The translations under genes and the position numbers were made by a program. 64,000 nucleotides of DNA. Source: Mucilaginibacter auburnensis. GTDB lineage: Bacteria > Bacteroidota > Bacteroidia > Sphingobacteriales > Sphingobacteriaceae. The stretch's first letter is position 1. Each line of letters begins with the position of its first letter. Under the pieces are notes generated by a model. The model worked only from the letters and a program-made list of their open reading frames with translations. It had not been told where the DNA came from and did no database searches. The stretch covers positions 558,001-622,000 of the forward strand of contig NZ_PGFJ01000001.1 in NCBI RefSeq assembly GCF_002797815.1, read 5' to 3'. Shown in pieces: positions 42,901-51,432 of this stretch.

Positions 42901-42917
42901 TTTAGAATCAATCTAAA
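42901..42917. promoter_or_regulatory. perfect TTTAGA-N5-TCTAAA dyad upstream of sdhC
   Basis: TTTAGAATCAATCTAAA is a 6-5-6 perfect dyad, 88 bp before the sdhC start and 95 bp before the divergent thioredoxin-like gene. Degenerate versions occur in front of the siderophore receptor. Binding by Fur is a reasonable guess, because Sdh needs iron, but is not shown. Confidence 0.45.
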
Positions 42918-43011
42918 AAAATGACATAATATTGACGGGGACATGTTTTTATCGCACTTTTTATAAACAAAGTATATTTATACCTTGTGCTACTAAACTT
43001 TAATACTAAAA

Positions 43012-44148
43012 ATGCGCTACTTTTTTCTTTTAGCTGCTGCCCTGATGTTTATAGGCTGCAGTGATAAAAACATTGAATTTAAAGGTACTGTTGCCGGGGC
43101 CAATTACGGTAAAGTGATCATAGCCAACGCTGATAAGGAAATTATATATCAGGCAGATATAAACGGCGGTAAATTCAGCATCAAAAAACAGCCGCTTCAG
43201 GCAGAGGGACTTTATAACATATCATTTTTAGCGGGCGGAAATACGTCGAGAAGAAATGATATTTACCTGGAGCCCGGCTCAAGTTATACAATTGAGACCA
43301 GCGTTAAGGAGATCAATGACTATCCGCACATTACCGGCACATCTAAGAAGCAAGGTCAGCTATCAACTTATAACGACTTGCTTAAAGCAGCAAAGACCGA
43401 CGCGCGAAAAAAAGTGATGAGCTTTGACGCGGAAATGAGAAAGCTTGACAATGCCGTGTTAACTTTTGAGGACCGCAGCAAGCGTATTCAACAATTGCGT
43501 AACCAGCAGTTGGATGCCAATGTTGTAAATATGGTTGATATATTTAACGCGCTTGTTAAGAAATATCCGGAAGGTGAATTGATACCTTACCTGATGTTGA
43601 ATACAGATTATCAGCGGGATCCAAACGGCTATTACGGCGCATTTAAAAAGTTAAATGACAAACCAAAAAACACCGAAGCGGGAAAATTATTGGAGGAAAA
43701 TTTAAAGCAGCTTACCGGGCTAACTACCGGAGCGGCTGCGCCGCCCATTGAAGGAACTACGGCTGATGGGAAAGCAATTGACCTTAAAGCACTCAACAAA
43801 AATGTAATAATAATAGATTTTTGGCGCGCCCTGAATTCACAAAGTGAAGGCGATCATGCTAAAATTATAACAGACCTTTTGCCTAAGTACAAAGACAAAA
43901 GCCTCGAAATAGTAAGCATCTCGTTAGACGATGACCGCGAAAAGTGGCTTAGTTACATCAAAAAAAGTAATATGACATGGCCACAGGTATCAGATCTGAA
44001 AGGCGACAATTCTGCAAATGCAGCAAACTGGGGCATTACCAAAGTGCCAACTTATTACATATTGGATGGTAGTGGCCATATTATTAAGCGTTGTTTAGAT
44101 TTTTACGAATTGCAAACAGCTCTTGCCGATTATATGGCTAAGCACTAA
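43012..44148 (+). CDS. DUF4369/thioredoxin-fold lipoprotein lacking the CxxC
   Basis: A 378-residue lipoprotein with lipobox LMFIGC (Cys16). An N-terminal DUF4369-type beta domain (about 20-105, GTVAGANYGKVIIANADKEIIYQADI) is followed by a helical linker and a TlpA/AhpC-like thioredoxin fold from about residue 240. The fold is complete, including cis-Pro KVPTYYIL, but the active site is DFWRALNSQS (269-278). Asn275 and Ser278 replace both cysteines, so it cannot do disulfide exchange. It may be a binding or chaperone version of the ResA/TlpA group. Its stop overlaps the convergent phosphoesterase gene by 4 bp. Confidence 0.85.
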   Translation: MRYFFLLAAALMFIGCSDKNIEFKGTVAGANYGKVIIANADKEIIYQADINGGKFSIKKQPLQAEGLYNISFLAGGNTSRRNDIYLEPGSSYTIETSVKEINDYPHITGTSKKQGQLSTYNDLLKAAKTDARKKVMSFDAEMRKLDNAVLTFEDRSKRIQQLRNQQLDANVVNMVDIFNALVKKYPEGELIPYLMLNTDYQRDPNGYYGAFKKLNDKPKNTEAGKLLEENLKQLTGLTTGAAAPPIEGTTADGKAIDLKALNKNVIIIDFWRALNSQSEGDHAKIITDLLPKYKDKSLEIVSISLDDDREKWLSYIKKSNMTWPQVSDLKGDNSANAANWGITKVPTYYILDGSGHIIKRCLDFYELQTALADYMAKH

Positions 44149-44807
44149 ACACACACTACCTTATCTTTAAGCACAGCAAATATTTTATCGGTTTTAGCCG
44201 TGCTTAGCGCTACCCTACCTGTAAATTTACCAAACGAGGGCAATATGGCCTGTCTTTCACCAAAGGCAAAGCAAGGCAGCGTTAGACTTTGACGGCCCTT
44301 GCCGGTTAAGTTAATGCCCGGGTGAATATGGCCACATAAAACATAGTTTTTTACTATTTGCAGGTCTGTTTCTACAAGCGGGTGATGGAGCATCAGGAAG
44401 GGGCCAACAATCAATTGCTTATGTAAATTAACATTAAGCTCGGTGTAGTGTGTATCAGCAATTATATCGTGGTTGCCTTTTATCAGGTCGATAATAATTT
44501 GTGGAAATTGCTGTCGCCACATGGCAAACCAGTCCCAGTCTGCATTGATATCGCTATGAAAAAGGTCGCCTAAAAAAATAATTCTTTCAGGATTAAATTC
44601 TGCAACCAGATCAGATAAAATTGCCAGATCGTTTTGTTCCAGATCGCGCGGTATTGCAATTCCGGCTTTGCGGAAGTGGCCGGTTTTGCCCAGGTGAACA
44701 TCTGCAATTATAAGCGCTTTATGTTTGGGCCACAATATGGCTCTTTGCGGCAATAATAACAGGTCTTCATCAAGTAGTTTAAACGTAACCCCCTCGCTTA
44801 TCATCAT
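44145..44807 (-). CDS. pdeM: PdeM-type metallophosphoesterase
   Basis: A 220-residue cytoplasmic calcineurin-like enzyme with the ordered metal motifs DVHLGK, GDLFHSDI, GNHD and CGHIHPG. The sequence style (LLPQRAILWPKHKALIIADVHLGKTGHFR) matches the DNA ligase-associated phosphoesterase family. In other genomes it is paired with a ligase and helicase for DNA end processing; those partners are not present here. An ATG at 44805-44807 or at 44802-44804 (MM start) could serve. Confidence 0.85.
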   Translation of the reverse strand: MMISEGVTFKLLDEDLLLLPQRAILWPKHKALIIADVHLGKTGHFRKAGIAIPRDLEQNDLAILSDLVAEFNPERIIFLGDLFHSDINADWDWFAMWRQQFPQIIIDLIKGNHDIIADTHYTELNVNLHKQLIVGPFLMLHHPLVETDLQIVKNYVLCGHIHPGINLTGKGRQSLTLPCFAFGERQAILPSFGKFTGRVALSTAKTDKIFAVLKDKVVCV

Positions 44808-44860
44808 GGAGCAAAAATAATACTAAAAGGACTTATTTGTAGCGGCAATTGATAGTAAAC

Positions 44861-45110
44861 AAAAAAGGGTCGAAAAACTCTCGCAGTTTAACCGACCCTA
44901 CATCTACCTATGAAAAACAGCCCTTTGGGTGGGCATATGTATACCAGTGTCCAAAATGAATGCCAACCGCCTTGTAAGGTAAAAATGATATGACGAAGTG
45001 TGGAAAAATCTGACTTTGTGGAAAATACTCCCCTCGGGTGGGTAAAAAAATGCAACTTGTTTTGCAGAATTGCAGAAGTGGATATGGGATAAAACATAGT
45101 ATCACGGTAA
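44861..45110 (-). ncRNA. candidate small RNA, boundaries uncertain
   Basis: The 400-bp gap between pdeM and the gene at 45209 has no credible protein but ends, on the minus strand, in a clear intrinsic terminator. Upstream of it are two similar hairpin-forming blocks around CCCACCC-A-GGG: minus-strand TACCCACCCGAGGGGAGT (45027-45044) and TGCCCACCCAAAGGGCTG (44919-44936). Together they suggest a structured RNA of about 200-250 nt. A 6S-type RNA is one possibility, unproven. No strong promoter is seen at the 5' side, so the start is a guess. Confidence 0.35.
44867..44898 (-). terminator. minus-strand intrinsic terminator
   Basis: GGGTCG (44867-44872) pairs with CGACCC (44893-44898) and AAACT (44875-44879) with AGTTT (44885-44889). 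On the minus strand it is followed by TTTTTTG. It lies upstream of pdeM rather than after any protein gene, so it must end another minus-strand transcript. Confidence 0.75.
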
Positions 45111-45208
45111 ATGTTTACAGTGTAAGTGCTTTTTAGTCAAAGCCTGACGATTTTATTTTACCGTATTTATTTGCCAAACCATACGCCGAAACCTTTGTTA
45201 CTGAAATT

Positions 45209-45526
45209 ATGGAGTACAACGTGTATTTATTAGCCACCGACCCAAAAAATCCTTGCAGAGACGTTATACACTCAAGAGATACCGGATTGAAAATAAGGGT
45301 ATACTGTTTGGATACTGATAAGATGGAGCCAGATGCCAATGAGATACAGCTTTTTGGTTATGCCCATAACAAGCTATATGCTTTTGAAACTATTGATATA
45401 ACTGCAGAAGACGCGTTAGATGTTGTTGGCGCTATTCAATGGTATGCCGAGTATATAAATTATCCGGAAATGGAAATACTGCCCGAAGATCCGCGTCCGG
45501 GGCATAGTAATGATATTGCAAGTTAA
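45209..45526 (+). CDS. hypothetical protein, 105 residues
   Basis: A small acidic cytoplasmic protein with mixed alpha/beta pattern (VYLLATDPKNPCRDVIHSRD, IQLFGYAHNKLYAFETIDI, AEDALDVVGAIQWYAEYI). No membrane segment or known family. Base and codon use resemble the neighbours. The start at 45209 is the first in-frame ATG. Confidence 0.55.
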   Translation: MEYNVYLLATDPKNPCRDVIHSRDTGLKIRVYCLDTDKMEPDANEIQLFGYAHNKLYAFETIDITAEDALDVVGAIQWYAEYINYPEMEILPEDPRPGHSNDIAS

Positions 45527-45599
45527 CAAAGGTTGGCAACGCAATTCCGGCGGTAATGCTTATTATTGCTGTATATAATTTAATATTCAATCTAAACCC

Positions 45600-45977
45600 A
45601 TGGGACTTTTTTCAAGCCTTTTAGGCAACGCAGGTGTAGCCAATCCGAAGGAATTAAGCAGCGAATACGCAAATTTGTTATGCGATGGCGAAAGCATAGA
45701 AATAGGCTTCAAGCTGATACGTGACGTATTTATTTTCACTAATAAGCGACTCATTCTGGTAGACAAGAAAGGTATAACAGGCAGCAAAGTTGAATATCTT
45801 TCCATAGCCTATAAGAGTATAGCACGCTTCAGTGTAAAAAGTTCGGGCCATTTTGATCTGGATGCCGAGTTGAGAATATGGGTGTCCAGCGAATTACAGC
45901 CCAGTATTGTGAAAAAATTTGACAAAAACGTAAATATTTATGACTTGCAACGCATATTGGCGGAGCATGTTTTATAA
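45600..45977 (+). CDS. bacterial PH-domain protein
   Basis: A 125-residue protein of the bacterial PH (bPH, YvbH-like) family. DGESIEIGFKLIRDVFIFTNKRLILVDKKG is the characteristic double strand with TNKRLIL. It is followed by VEYLSIAYKSIARFSVKSSG and a closing helix (NIYDLQRILAEHV). These small domains form rings, and their role is mostly unknown. It starts 73 bp after the preceding gene. Confidence 0.85.
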   Translation: MGLFSSLLGNAGVANPKELSSEYANLLCDGESIEIGFKLIRDVFIFTNKRLILVDKKGITGSKVEYLSIAYKSIARFSVKSSGHFDLDAELRIWVSSELQPSIVKKFDKNVNIYDLQRILAEHVL

Positions 45978-46066
45978 GTAATAAGCCTGTTTGATGCATT
46001 TTGCAGTTGTATGCTGTATTTTAAATGCCACAAAATGAGCGGAATAAAAATATTTGAAAAAATATT

Positions 46067-46097
46067 TTTGGAGAGTGGTTTATAGATTCTATATTTG
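46067..46097 (+). promoter_or_regulatory. Bacteroidota-type promoter of tRNA-Val
   Basis: A -33 box TTTG (46067-46070), a 19-bp spacer and a -7 box TATATTTG (46090-46097) match the Bacteroidota consensus TTTG-N19-TAnnTTTG exactly. The tRNA begins 15 bp later. Confidence 0.85.
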
Positions 46098-46112
46098 CAT
46101 TCCCAAACGCAA

Positions 46113-46187
46113 GGGAGCATAGCTCAGCTGGTTCAGAGCATCTGCCTTACAAGCAGAGGGTCACAGGTTCGAATCCTGTTGCTCCCA
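46113..46187 (+). tRNA. tRNA-Val (anticodon TAC)
   Basis: A 75-nt cloverleaf. The acceptor stem GGGAGCA pairs with TGCTCCC, the D-arm is GCTC...GAGC, and the anticodon stem TCTGC/GCAGA holds loop CTTACAA, giving anticodon TAC. The T-arm is ACAGG-TTCGAAT-CCTGT. The discriminator is A; CCA is not encoded. Confidence 0.97.
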
Positions 46188-46197
46188 CTAAAAAAAG

Positions 46198-46226
46198 CCC
46201 TTCAGAGAATATCTGAGGGGTTTTTT
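46198..46226 (+). terminator. terminator of tRNA-Val
   Basis: CCCTTCAGA (46198-46206), a 5-nt loop and TCTGAGGGG (46212-46220) are followed by T6. It ends the tRNA transcript 11 bp after the mature 3' end. Confidence 0.92.
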
Positions 46227-46457
46227 GTTGGAATAGGTTCGTGAATCTTAACTTTACTACCCTTGTTAGTACCTCAAATGAGGTATCATAACACTCAACT
46301 ATATGGTTATTTAAAATATTTAGAGTGTAATGAACAGTGCGTATAACAACACTTCTTTATTATCAGGCGACAATCTTTAGTTTTGCCCAGTACTTGTAAA
46401 TCAACGAAGTACCTCTAATACGAAATTAATAACCTGGTAACATAGCTTTATTAGTAA

Positions 46458-46465
46458 TATATTTG
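46458..46465 (+). promoter_or_regulatory. -7 box for the repeat-protein pair
   Basis: TATATTTG fits the Bacteroidota -7 box TAnnTTTG, 33 bp before the start at 46498. The expected -33 position holds only CTGGT, so this is a weaker promoter candidate. The remaining gap from 46227 shows only AT-rich sequence. Confidence 0.45.
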
Positions 46466-46497
46466 CATGAGTCTATATCATATCACAATATATCAGA

Positions 46498-47772
46498 ATG
46501 AAAGCAACTTATCTAAGCCTGTTGGTGCTATTGTTACTAGCGCAGTACTGTTGCGCTCAAACGAATGTCTTTCCAACGCCAACAGGTAATGTCGGAATTG
46601 CAACGACTAACCCTCTCTATAGCCTTACACTTGGGGGCACAACAAATGCAATTGCACATTATAATGAATTGGATGGTGCAACAAATTATGAAATGGCAAG
46701 AATGGGTTGGAATGGCGACGTTTACCAAATTGCTACGCTCCGGGGCGGTACAGGTACAACAAGAAACTTGAAAATAGGTATAGGCTCAACAACGGTTTCG
46801 AGGTATTTTGAGATGACTAATACACCATCAGCAAGCGGTGTTTTTACCTTTAATTTAGGTTCTTTAACCTCAAATACAAGTGGAATAGGATTGATCGGCA
46901 CTTATACATCATCAGGTTCAATGCAATCAACCTATGCAATTTTACCCACAATTAATCAAACAGGTACCGCTTCATATAGAGGGTTGTGGATATCCCCTTA
47001 CGAACAATCAACAGGTTCTGGAGTCAAATATTTGATTGACGCAGGAGTCAATAGTGCTGTTGACGGTTCAGGCAGTCATGCGTCAAAATTTGTTGTAACG
47101 AATACTGGAAAGGTTGGTATTGGCACAGTTTCCCCCCTCTCACAAATACACGTATCAGGAACAGTAGCAGGAGGTGTAGCTAACTCTGCTTTATTTGGCA
47201 ATACCGATGCTAGCAATGGTGCTACAGCACGCATATACCTATCCGGAAGTGATAAAACGACCAGATCCGCTTTTATAGAAGGTATTAACGTCGCAGCGGG
47301 TAATAACAATGAACATGCCTTAGCATTCGGGACAAGTTCCCCAAGTTCAAGCCCTGTTGAAAGAATGCGCATCGACCAAAATGGCAATGTTGGTATCGGT
47401 ACAACTAATCCTAATGGCTATAAGCTTGCCGTTAATGGAAAAATCCGTACAAAAGAAGTGAGAGTAGAAGTAGCAAACTGGCCCGATTATGTTTTCAAGC
47501 CATCATATTCACTACCAACTCTTGTAGAAGTGAAGCGACACATTGGTAAAATAGGCCATTTGCCAGGTATTCCATCAGCACAAGAAACAGAACGAAGCGG
47601 TGTTGACGTGGGTGAGATGAATAGCTTATTGCTCAAGAAAGTGGAGGAGTTGACGCTGTACTTAATAGAAGAAAATGCGAAAAATATAAAGCAACAGATT
47701 GATATAGAACAACAACAAGACCGTATAAAAGCATTAGAAGCGGCGCTGTTAAAGTTGACTGTAAGTAAGTAA
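46498..47772 (+). CDS. secreted GNVGIGT-repeat protein, copy 1
   Basis: A 424-residue exported protein (signal ending YCCAQ). It has tail-fibre-like repeats built on GNVGIGTTNP: PTGNVGIATTNPLYSLTLGG (about 27), TGKVGIGTVSPLSQIHVSG (about 204) and NGNVGIGTTNPNGYKLAVNG (about 298). Between them lie beta-rich stretches. The end holds a conserved stalk motif (VKRHIGKIGHLPGIPSAQE) and a coiled coil with VEELTLYLIEEN. Proteins of this kind in Bacteroidota are probably trimeric surface fibres. It is followed 21 bp later by a paralogue. Confidence 0.8.
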   Translation: MKATYLSLLVLLLLAQYCCAQTNVFPTPTGNVGIATTNPLYSLTLGGTTNAIAHYNELDGATNYEMARMGWNGDVYQIATLRGGTGTTRNLKIGIGSTTVSRYFEMTNTPSASGVFTFNLGSLTSNTSGIGLIGTYTSSGSMQSTYAILPTINQTGTASYRGLWISPYEQSTGSGVKYLIDAGVNSAVDGSGSHASKFVVTNTGKVGIGTVSPLSQIHVSGTVAGGVANSALFGNTDASNGATARIYLSGSDKTTRSAFIEGINVAAGNNNEHALAFGTSSPSSSPVERMRIDQNGNVGIGTTNPNGYKLAVNGKIRTKEVRVEVANWPDYVFKPSYSLPTLVEVKRHIGKIGHLPGIPSAQETERSGVDVGEMNSLLLKKVEELTLYLIEENAKNIKQQIDIEQQQDRIKALEAALLKLTVSK

Positions 47773-47793
47773 ATAAATGTTAAACCCATCCTG

Positions 47794-49011
47794 ATGAAAA
47801 AATACTACCTAAGCCTGATTGCGTTTTTAGCTGCGCTGCAATTATCATATGCTCAAAATACTTTTCCAACTCCAAGCGGAAATGTTGGTATTGGAGCTAC
47901 AACCCCGCTGTTGCTACTGCATGTACAAGGTACAAACGCAGCAGGTACATTCAATAGCGCAATATTTGGCAACACCAGCGGTATTAAAGGAGCATCCGCG
48001 CGCGTCTATTTATCTGGCAACAATTATATCAGCAGATCAACATATATAGAAGGCATAAACGTAGAAGCCAATACCGGCAATGAACACGATCTTGCTTTCG
48101 GTACTAGCTCATCAGGGTCAGATCCGGTAGAAAGGATGAGGATTAACCACATCGGAAACGTGGGTATCGGAACCACCGCACCGTTACGTAAGCTTCATAT
48201 AAAGGCGTCCAATTCCGCGTATGCCTTTCTGGTAGAAGCGGCAGCGGGCGGGTATGCAAATGTCGACATCCTAAGTGATAGAACTTCTGGCAATGCAGGA
48301 GGATTCAGAGCATTTAGTTCAGGTGATGCTAATTCATACTTCGAGATGACGCCGCAGGCGGACCGCTCAGGCGTTTTCTTCAAATTCAGCGACGGGACTG
48401 CATCCCCCTCTACTAAAGTTACTTTTACGAGTACTGGTAATGTTGGAATCGGCACAACAACTCCTACGGAAAAATTATCAATAACCTCTGGAAGCATCAA
48501 AATTAACAATAGTAATCCAGGAAACAGATTGATATGGTCCCGGTTAGACAACACACACGCCACAGGGTTAGCGTCAGATGGTTACTCTACATTACAGTTT
48601 ATCAGCAACGGTGTACAGAGAATGGCTCTCACTCCAAACGGGAACTTACTAATCGGGAAAACAACCCAGGTGAATATTGCTTATCGGTTAGATATAGATG
48701 GTAGTATTCGTGCTAATAAGATGGTTGTCAATACCACCGGAGCAGATTATGTCTTTGAACCTGGTTACAAGCTGACTGACTTGGGGGATGTGGAGGCCTA
48801 TGTTAAGAAGTATCGTCATCTTCCCAAGATACAAACTGCGCAACAAATGGAGAGCAATGGCCTGGAATTAGCCGAATTCAATACAAAGCTGCTTGAAAAA
48901 GTGGAAGAGTTGACTTTGTATCTTATTGAGAAGGACAAACAAATCAAAGCTCAAGAAGCTCGCTTAAAAAGGCTTGAAGATGCTTTATTGAAAAAAGAAA
49001 CCCCTCAATAA
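47794..49011 (+). CDS. secreted GNVGIGT-repeat protein, copy 2
   Basis: A 405-residue paralogue of the preceding gene, with signal peptide ending LQLSYAQ and the same opening TFPTPSGNVGIGATTP. GNVGIGTT repeats recur near residues 125 and 219. A shared block (NSAIFGNTSG, ARVYLSGN, YIEGINVEANTGNEHDLAFG, then PVERMRI) matches copy 1 closely. The C-terminus again has HLPKIQTAQQMESNG and VEELTLYLIEKDKQ with a coiled coil. It lacks about 140 residues found in the middle of copy 1. Tandem duplication with divergence is evident. Confidence 0.8.
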   Translation: MKKYYLSLIAFLAALQLSYAQNTFPTPSGNVGIGATTPLLLLHVQGTNAAGTFNSAIFGNTSGIKGASARVYLSGNNYISRSTYIEGINVEANTGNEHDLAFGTSSSGSDPVERMRINHIGNVGIGTTAPLRKLHIKASNSAYAFLVEAAAGGYANVDILSDRTSGNAGGFRAFSSGDANSYFEMTPQADRSGVFFKFSDGTASPSTKVTFTSTGNVGIGTTTPTEKLSITSGSIKINNSNPGNRLIWSRLDNTHATGLASDGYSTLQFISNGVQRMALTPNGNLLIGKTTQVNIAYRLDIDGSIRANKMVVNTTGADYVFEPGYKLTDLGDVEAYVKKYRHLPKIQTAQQMESNGLELAEFNTKLLEKVEELTLYLIEKDKQIKAQEARLKRLEDALLKKETPQ

Positions 49012-49444
49012 TTAAACGTCACTGCATGACAATTAAATAAAGCCTTTTTTTTAGCGCTTCTGCTTTTTTACGCTATAAACCACGTTAATGCGCAAAGCTG
49101 CAGTTCGAGTATGACGCAGTTGGAAATAAGGTAAAAGGCATCTTAGTGTATTCAACCCTGTCCCACTTGGTGGACCGAAAAGCAGTTCAAATATTGTAAA
49201 ATACAACATTTTGATTTTTAACTTATTGCGCATTATTTAAAGCTAAATTTTCTGACCTAAAAGTTGTCCCATTTACAAAATGTATTAAAATTAACTGTTT
49301 GATAATCAATTGAAAGGTGTCCCAGTTGGTCTAAATTTAATTTCTAAGTCGCATATTTAAGTGGGCCATGTTAGTGTAATGGTGCGTTAGCGGCATATAT
49401 CGCCGCTTTACCTTTAGGTTTTTCAGTAAGATCTTTAAAACCTG
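49012..49444. other. gene-free stretch with three TGTCCCA repeats
   Basis: No convincing gene lies here. TGTCCCA occurs at 49159 (TGTCCCACTTGGTGG), 49265 (TGTCCCATTT) and 49318 (TGTCCCAGTTGGTCT). The outer two also share TTGGT. They could be remnants of a mobile-element end or protein sites. The sequence is otherwise AT-rich. Confidence 0.45.
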
Positions 49445-51268
49445 TTACTGCAGCTGATTTAATATATGGCGAGGCAAACTTTGCAAACTTGTTTGGCTCG
49501 GTTTGGTCAGTTCAAGCACCACTATATCATTACGTCCCTTTTTTAACCATTCTTTAGGAACGTACAAAGTTTGTTGAGGGCCGATCTCCCAATATTTTCC
49601 CAAATTGTGGCCGTTGATCCAAACCATTCCTTTCCCCCATTGCCGCATATCCAGATAGGTATCTCCCGGATTAGAAAGCTGAAAGCTACCCTTGCGTAAA
49701 ACCGGAGCTGTTGCTGTTTTAGATGAGCTGAATTTGAACGATGCCAAATCAGAAAATGGAAAGCGGAAATGCTGCCAGTTGTTTAATTCCACCCCGTTCC
49801 AACTTACTTTCTGTGTGATACCTTTAGTGTTTTGCAGCATGTATTTTCCAAAATTTATACGGCCCATGTTTTCCACCAATATGTCAACCTGAACTTTGCC
49901 GGGAGGTAAATTCAGTTTTATGCTGTCTTTATTTAACCGCCTATCTAATGTGCCCACAGTTTTTCCGTTAACCATTACTACCGCGTAGTCTCTTAATCCT
50001 TGTAAATTAAGTACTCCGGCGTTTCCGCCATCTACTGACGTGCGGTATAACACAAATCCATAATCCTGTTTTAGCTCTTCAAAGGTCATTGGGTGGGTGT
50101 TATTAACCGGCTTAGGCAATGCATCTGATAGCATTACACTTTGCCTCAGTTCAATTTTAGCAATGCTGATGGAGGGCTTCTTTTTTGGTACCGGTGGAAG
50201 TTTTTTACCGGTCGGTATATATTTGCTTATCACATTTCTGAAAGCAATGAACTTTGGAGTTGGGTTACCGGCCTCGTCCAGGGGGGCATCGTAATCATAA
50301 CTGCTTATCTGCGGTTCAAATGGTTTGTTGTCATCATAATTGGCTCCGTTCATAAACCCGCGGGTTGTACCTCCATGAAACATGTACATATTTATGGAAA
50401 TTCCGGCTGCGAGTACTGAATCTAACCTGCCGGCATATTGCGATGCAGGTACGGTGTGATGCGGGGTACCCCACCAGTCAAACCATGCCGGGTACCATTC
50501 GGGAATGTAATACGGGCCTTTTCCGCCATGATTTTCATTGATCAGTTTTTTTACTTTGGCCGGATCATCCAAACCATTAACCCCCGGTAGCAGGCCTGGT
50601 AAATGCCCTCTTACTAAATCTTTAGCCGGATCGCAGGTAAACAGCAGGCCATCAAACCCCGCTTCTTTAAAAATTTGTTGATTTAGAGCGAGGTATGATT
50701 TGTCTTCGCCATATGAGCCATATTCGTTTTCGATCTGAACCATCAGGATGTTCCCTCCATGATTGATCTGTAACGGCGCCAGTAGCTTTCCAACTTCTTT
50801 GATGTACGATTTATATTCGCGAATGTAACCGGGTTCTTTACTCCTTACTATCAGGCCTTTTTCAGACTGGAGCCAGTAGGGATATCCGCCAAACTCCCAT
50901 TCGGCACATACGTAAGGGCTCGGACGCAGTACCACCCATAAACCTTCCTGCTGAGCTATTTTTACAAATTCAACAATATCATTATTCCCTGTAAAGCTGA
51001 AAACGCCCTTTTCTGGCTCATGAACGTTCCAGAACACATACGTGCCAATTGTGTTCAACCCCATTGCCTTCGCCATTTTCATGCGGTGGCGCCAGGCCTC
51101 TCTGGGAATTCTTGGGTAATGCATTTCACCCGAGATCATTTGAAACGGTTTACCGTCAAGCATAAATGCCGAATCGCCCAAAGTAAAAGTGTGCCTGCCC
51201 TGCCCCCACGCGGCAACAGCCTGCACCACTAAAAAGGCACCAATTAAGTATTTGTTCCAGGTTTTCAT
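49445..51268 (-). CDS. GH35 beta-galactosidase
   Basis: A 607-residue exported enzyme (signal ending VAAWGQ). The (beta/alpha)8 GH35 domain has the family patterns GEMHYPRIPREAWRHRMKMAKAMG and GTYVFWNVHEP. The acid/base is Glu182 in IENEYG, and the probable nucleophile is Glu257 in YIPEWYP. Two beta-sandwich domains follow (from about 380), including the jelly-roll GKGMVWINGHNLGKYW. It removes terminal beta-galactose from oligosaccharides in the periplasm. The order (GH35 last, GH29 first) on the minus strand and the regulators beyond suggest a shared glycan target. Confidence 0.93.
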   Translation of the reverse strand: MKTWNKYLIGAFLVVQAVAAWGQGRHTFTLGDSAFMLDGKPFQMISGEMHYPRIPREAWRHRMKMAKAMGLNTIGTYVFWNVHEPEKGVFSFTGNNDIVEFVKIAQQEGLWVVLRPSPYVCAEWEFGGYPYWLQSEKGLIVRSKEPGYIREYKSYIKEVGKLLAPLQINHGGNILMVQIENEYGSYGEDKSYLALNQQIFKEAGFDGLLFTCDPAKDLVRGHLPGLLPGVNGLDDPAKVKKLINENHGGKGPYYIPEWYPAWFDWWGTPHHTVPASQYAGRLDSVLAAGISINMYMFHGGTTRGFMNGANYDDNKPFEPQISSYDYDAPLDEAGNPTPKFIAFRNVISKYIPTGKKLPPVPKKKPSISIAKIELRQSVMLSDALPKPVNNTHPMTFEELKQDYGFVLYRTSVDGGNAGVLNLQGLRDYAVVMVNGKTVGTLDRRLNKDSIKLNLPPGKVQVDILVENMGRINFGKYMLQNTKGITQKVSWNGVELNNWQHFRFPFSDLASFKFSSSKTATAPVLRKGSFQLSNPGDTYLDMRQWGKGMVWINGHNLGKYWEIGPQQTLYVPKEWLKKGRNDIVVLELTKPSQTSLQSLPRHILNQLQ

Positions 51269-51346
51269 TCAAAAATATTTCATGCTTATAATTGAGAGAG
51301 GGTTCTCGCTAATCTTCAGCATTGGGTTTATAAATGGCAGATGATT

Positions 51347-51362
51347 TTACGAATATTCGTAA
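51347..51362. promoter_or_regulatory. 16-bp perfect palindrome between GH29 and GH35
   Basis: TTACGAATATTCGTAA reads the same on both strands and lies 79 bp upstream of the GH35 start. It looks like an operator for a dimeric regulator, which would allow GH35 its own promoter. Confidence 0.45.
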
Positions 51363-51432
51363 TTCGAAAACTAATTTCCAAAAATATAACGTCAACAAAT
51401 GTCTAATGCAAAAAAGCATCTTTTCATATTGA

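Noticed and set aside
44888-45105. Two overlapping minus-strand open frames of 65 and 69 codons between pdeM and 45209
   Set aside because: They overlap in different frames, have odd composition, and the terminator hairpin lies across or just past their ends. A non-coding RNA fits better.
49051-49233. 60-codon minus-strand frame in the gap after the repeat proteins
   Set aside because: No ribosome-binding site, biased composition and no family resemblance.
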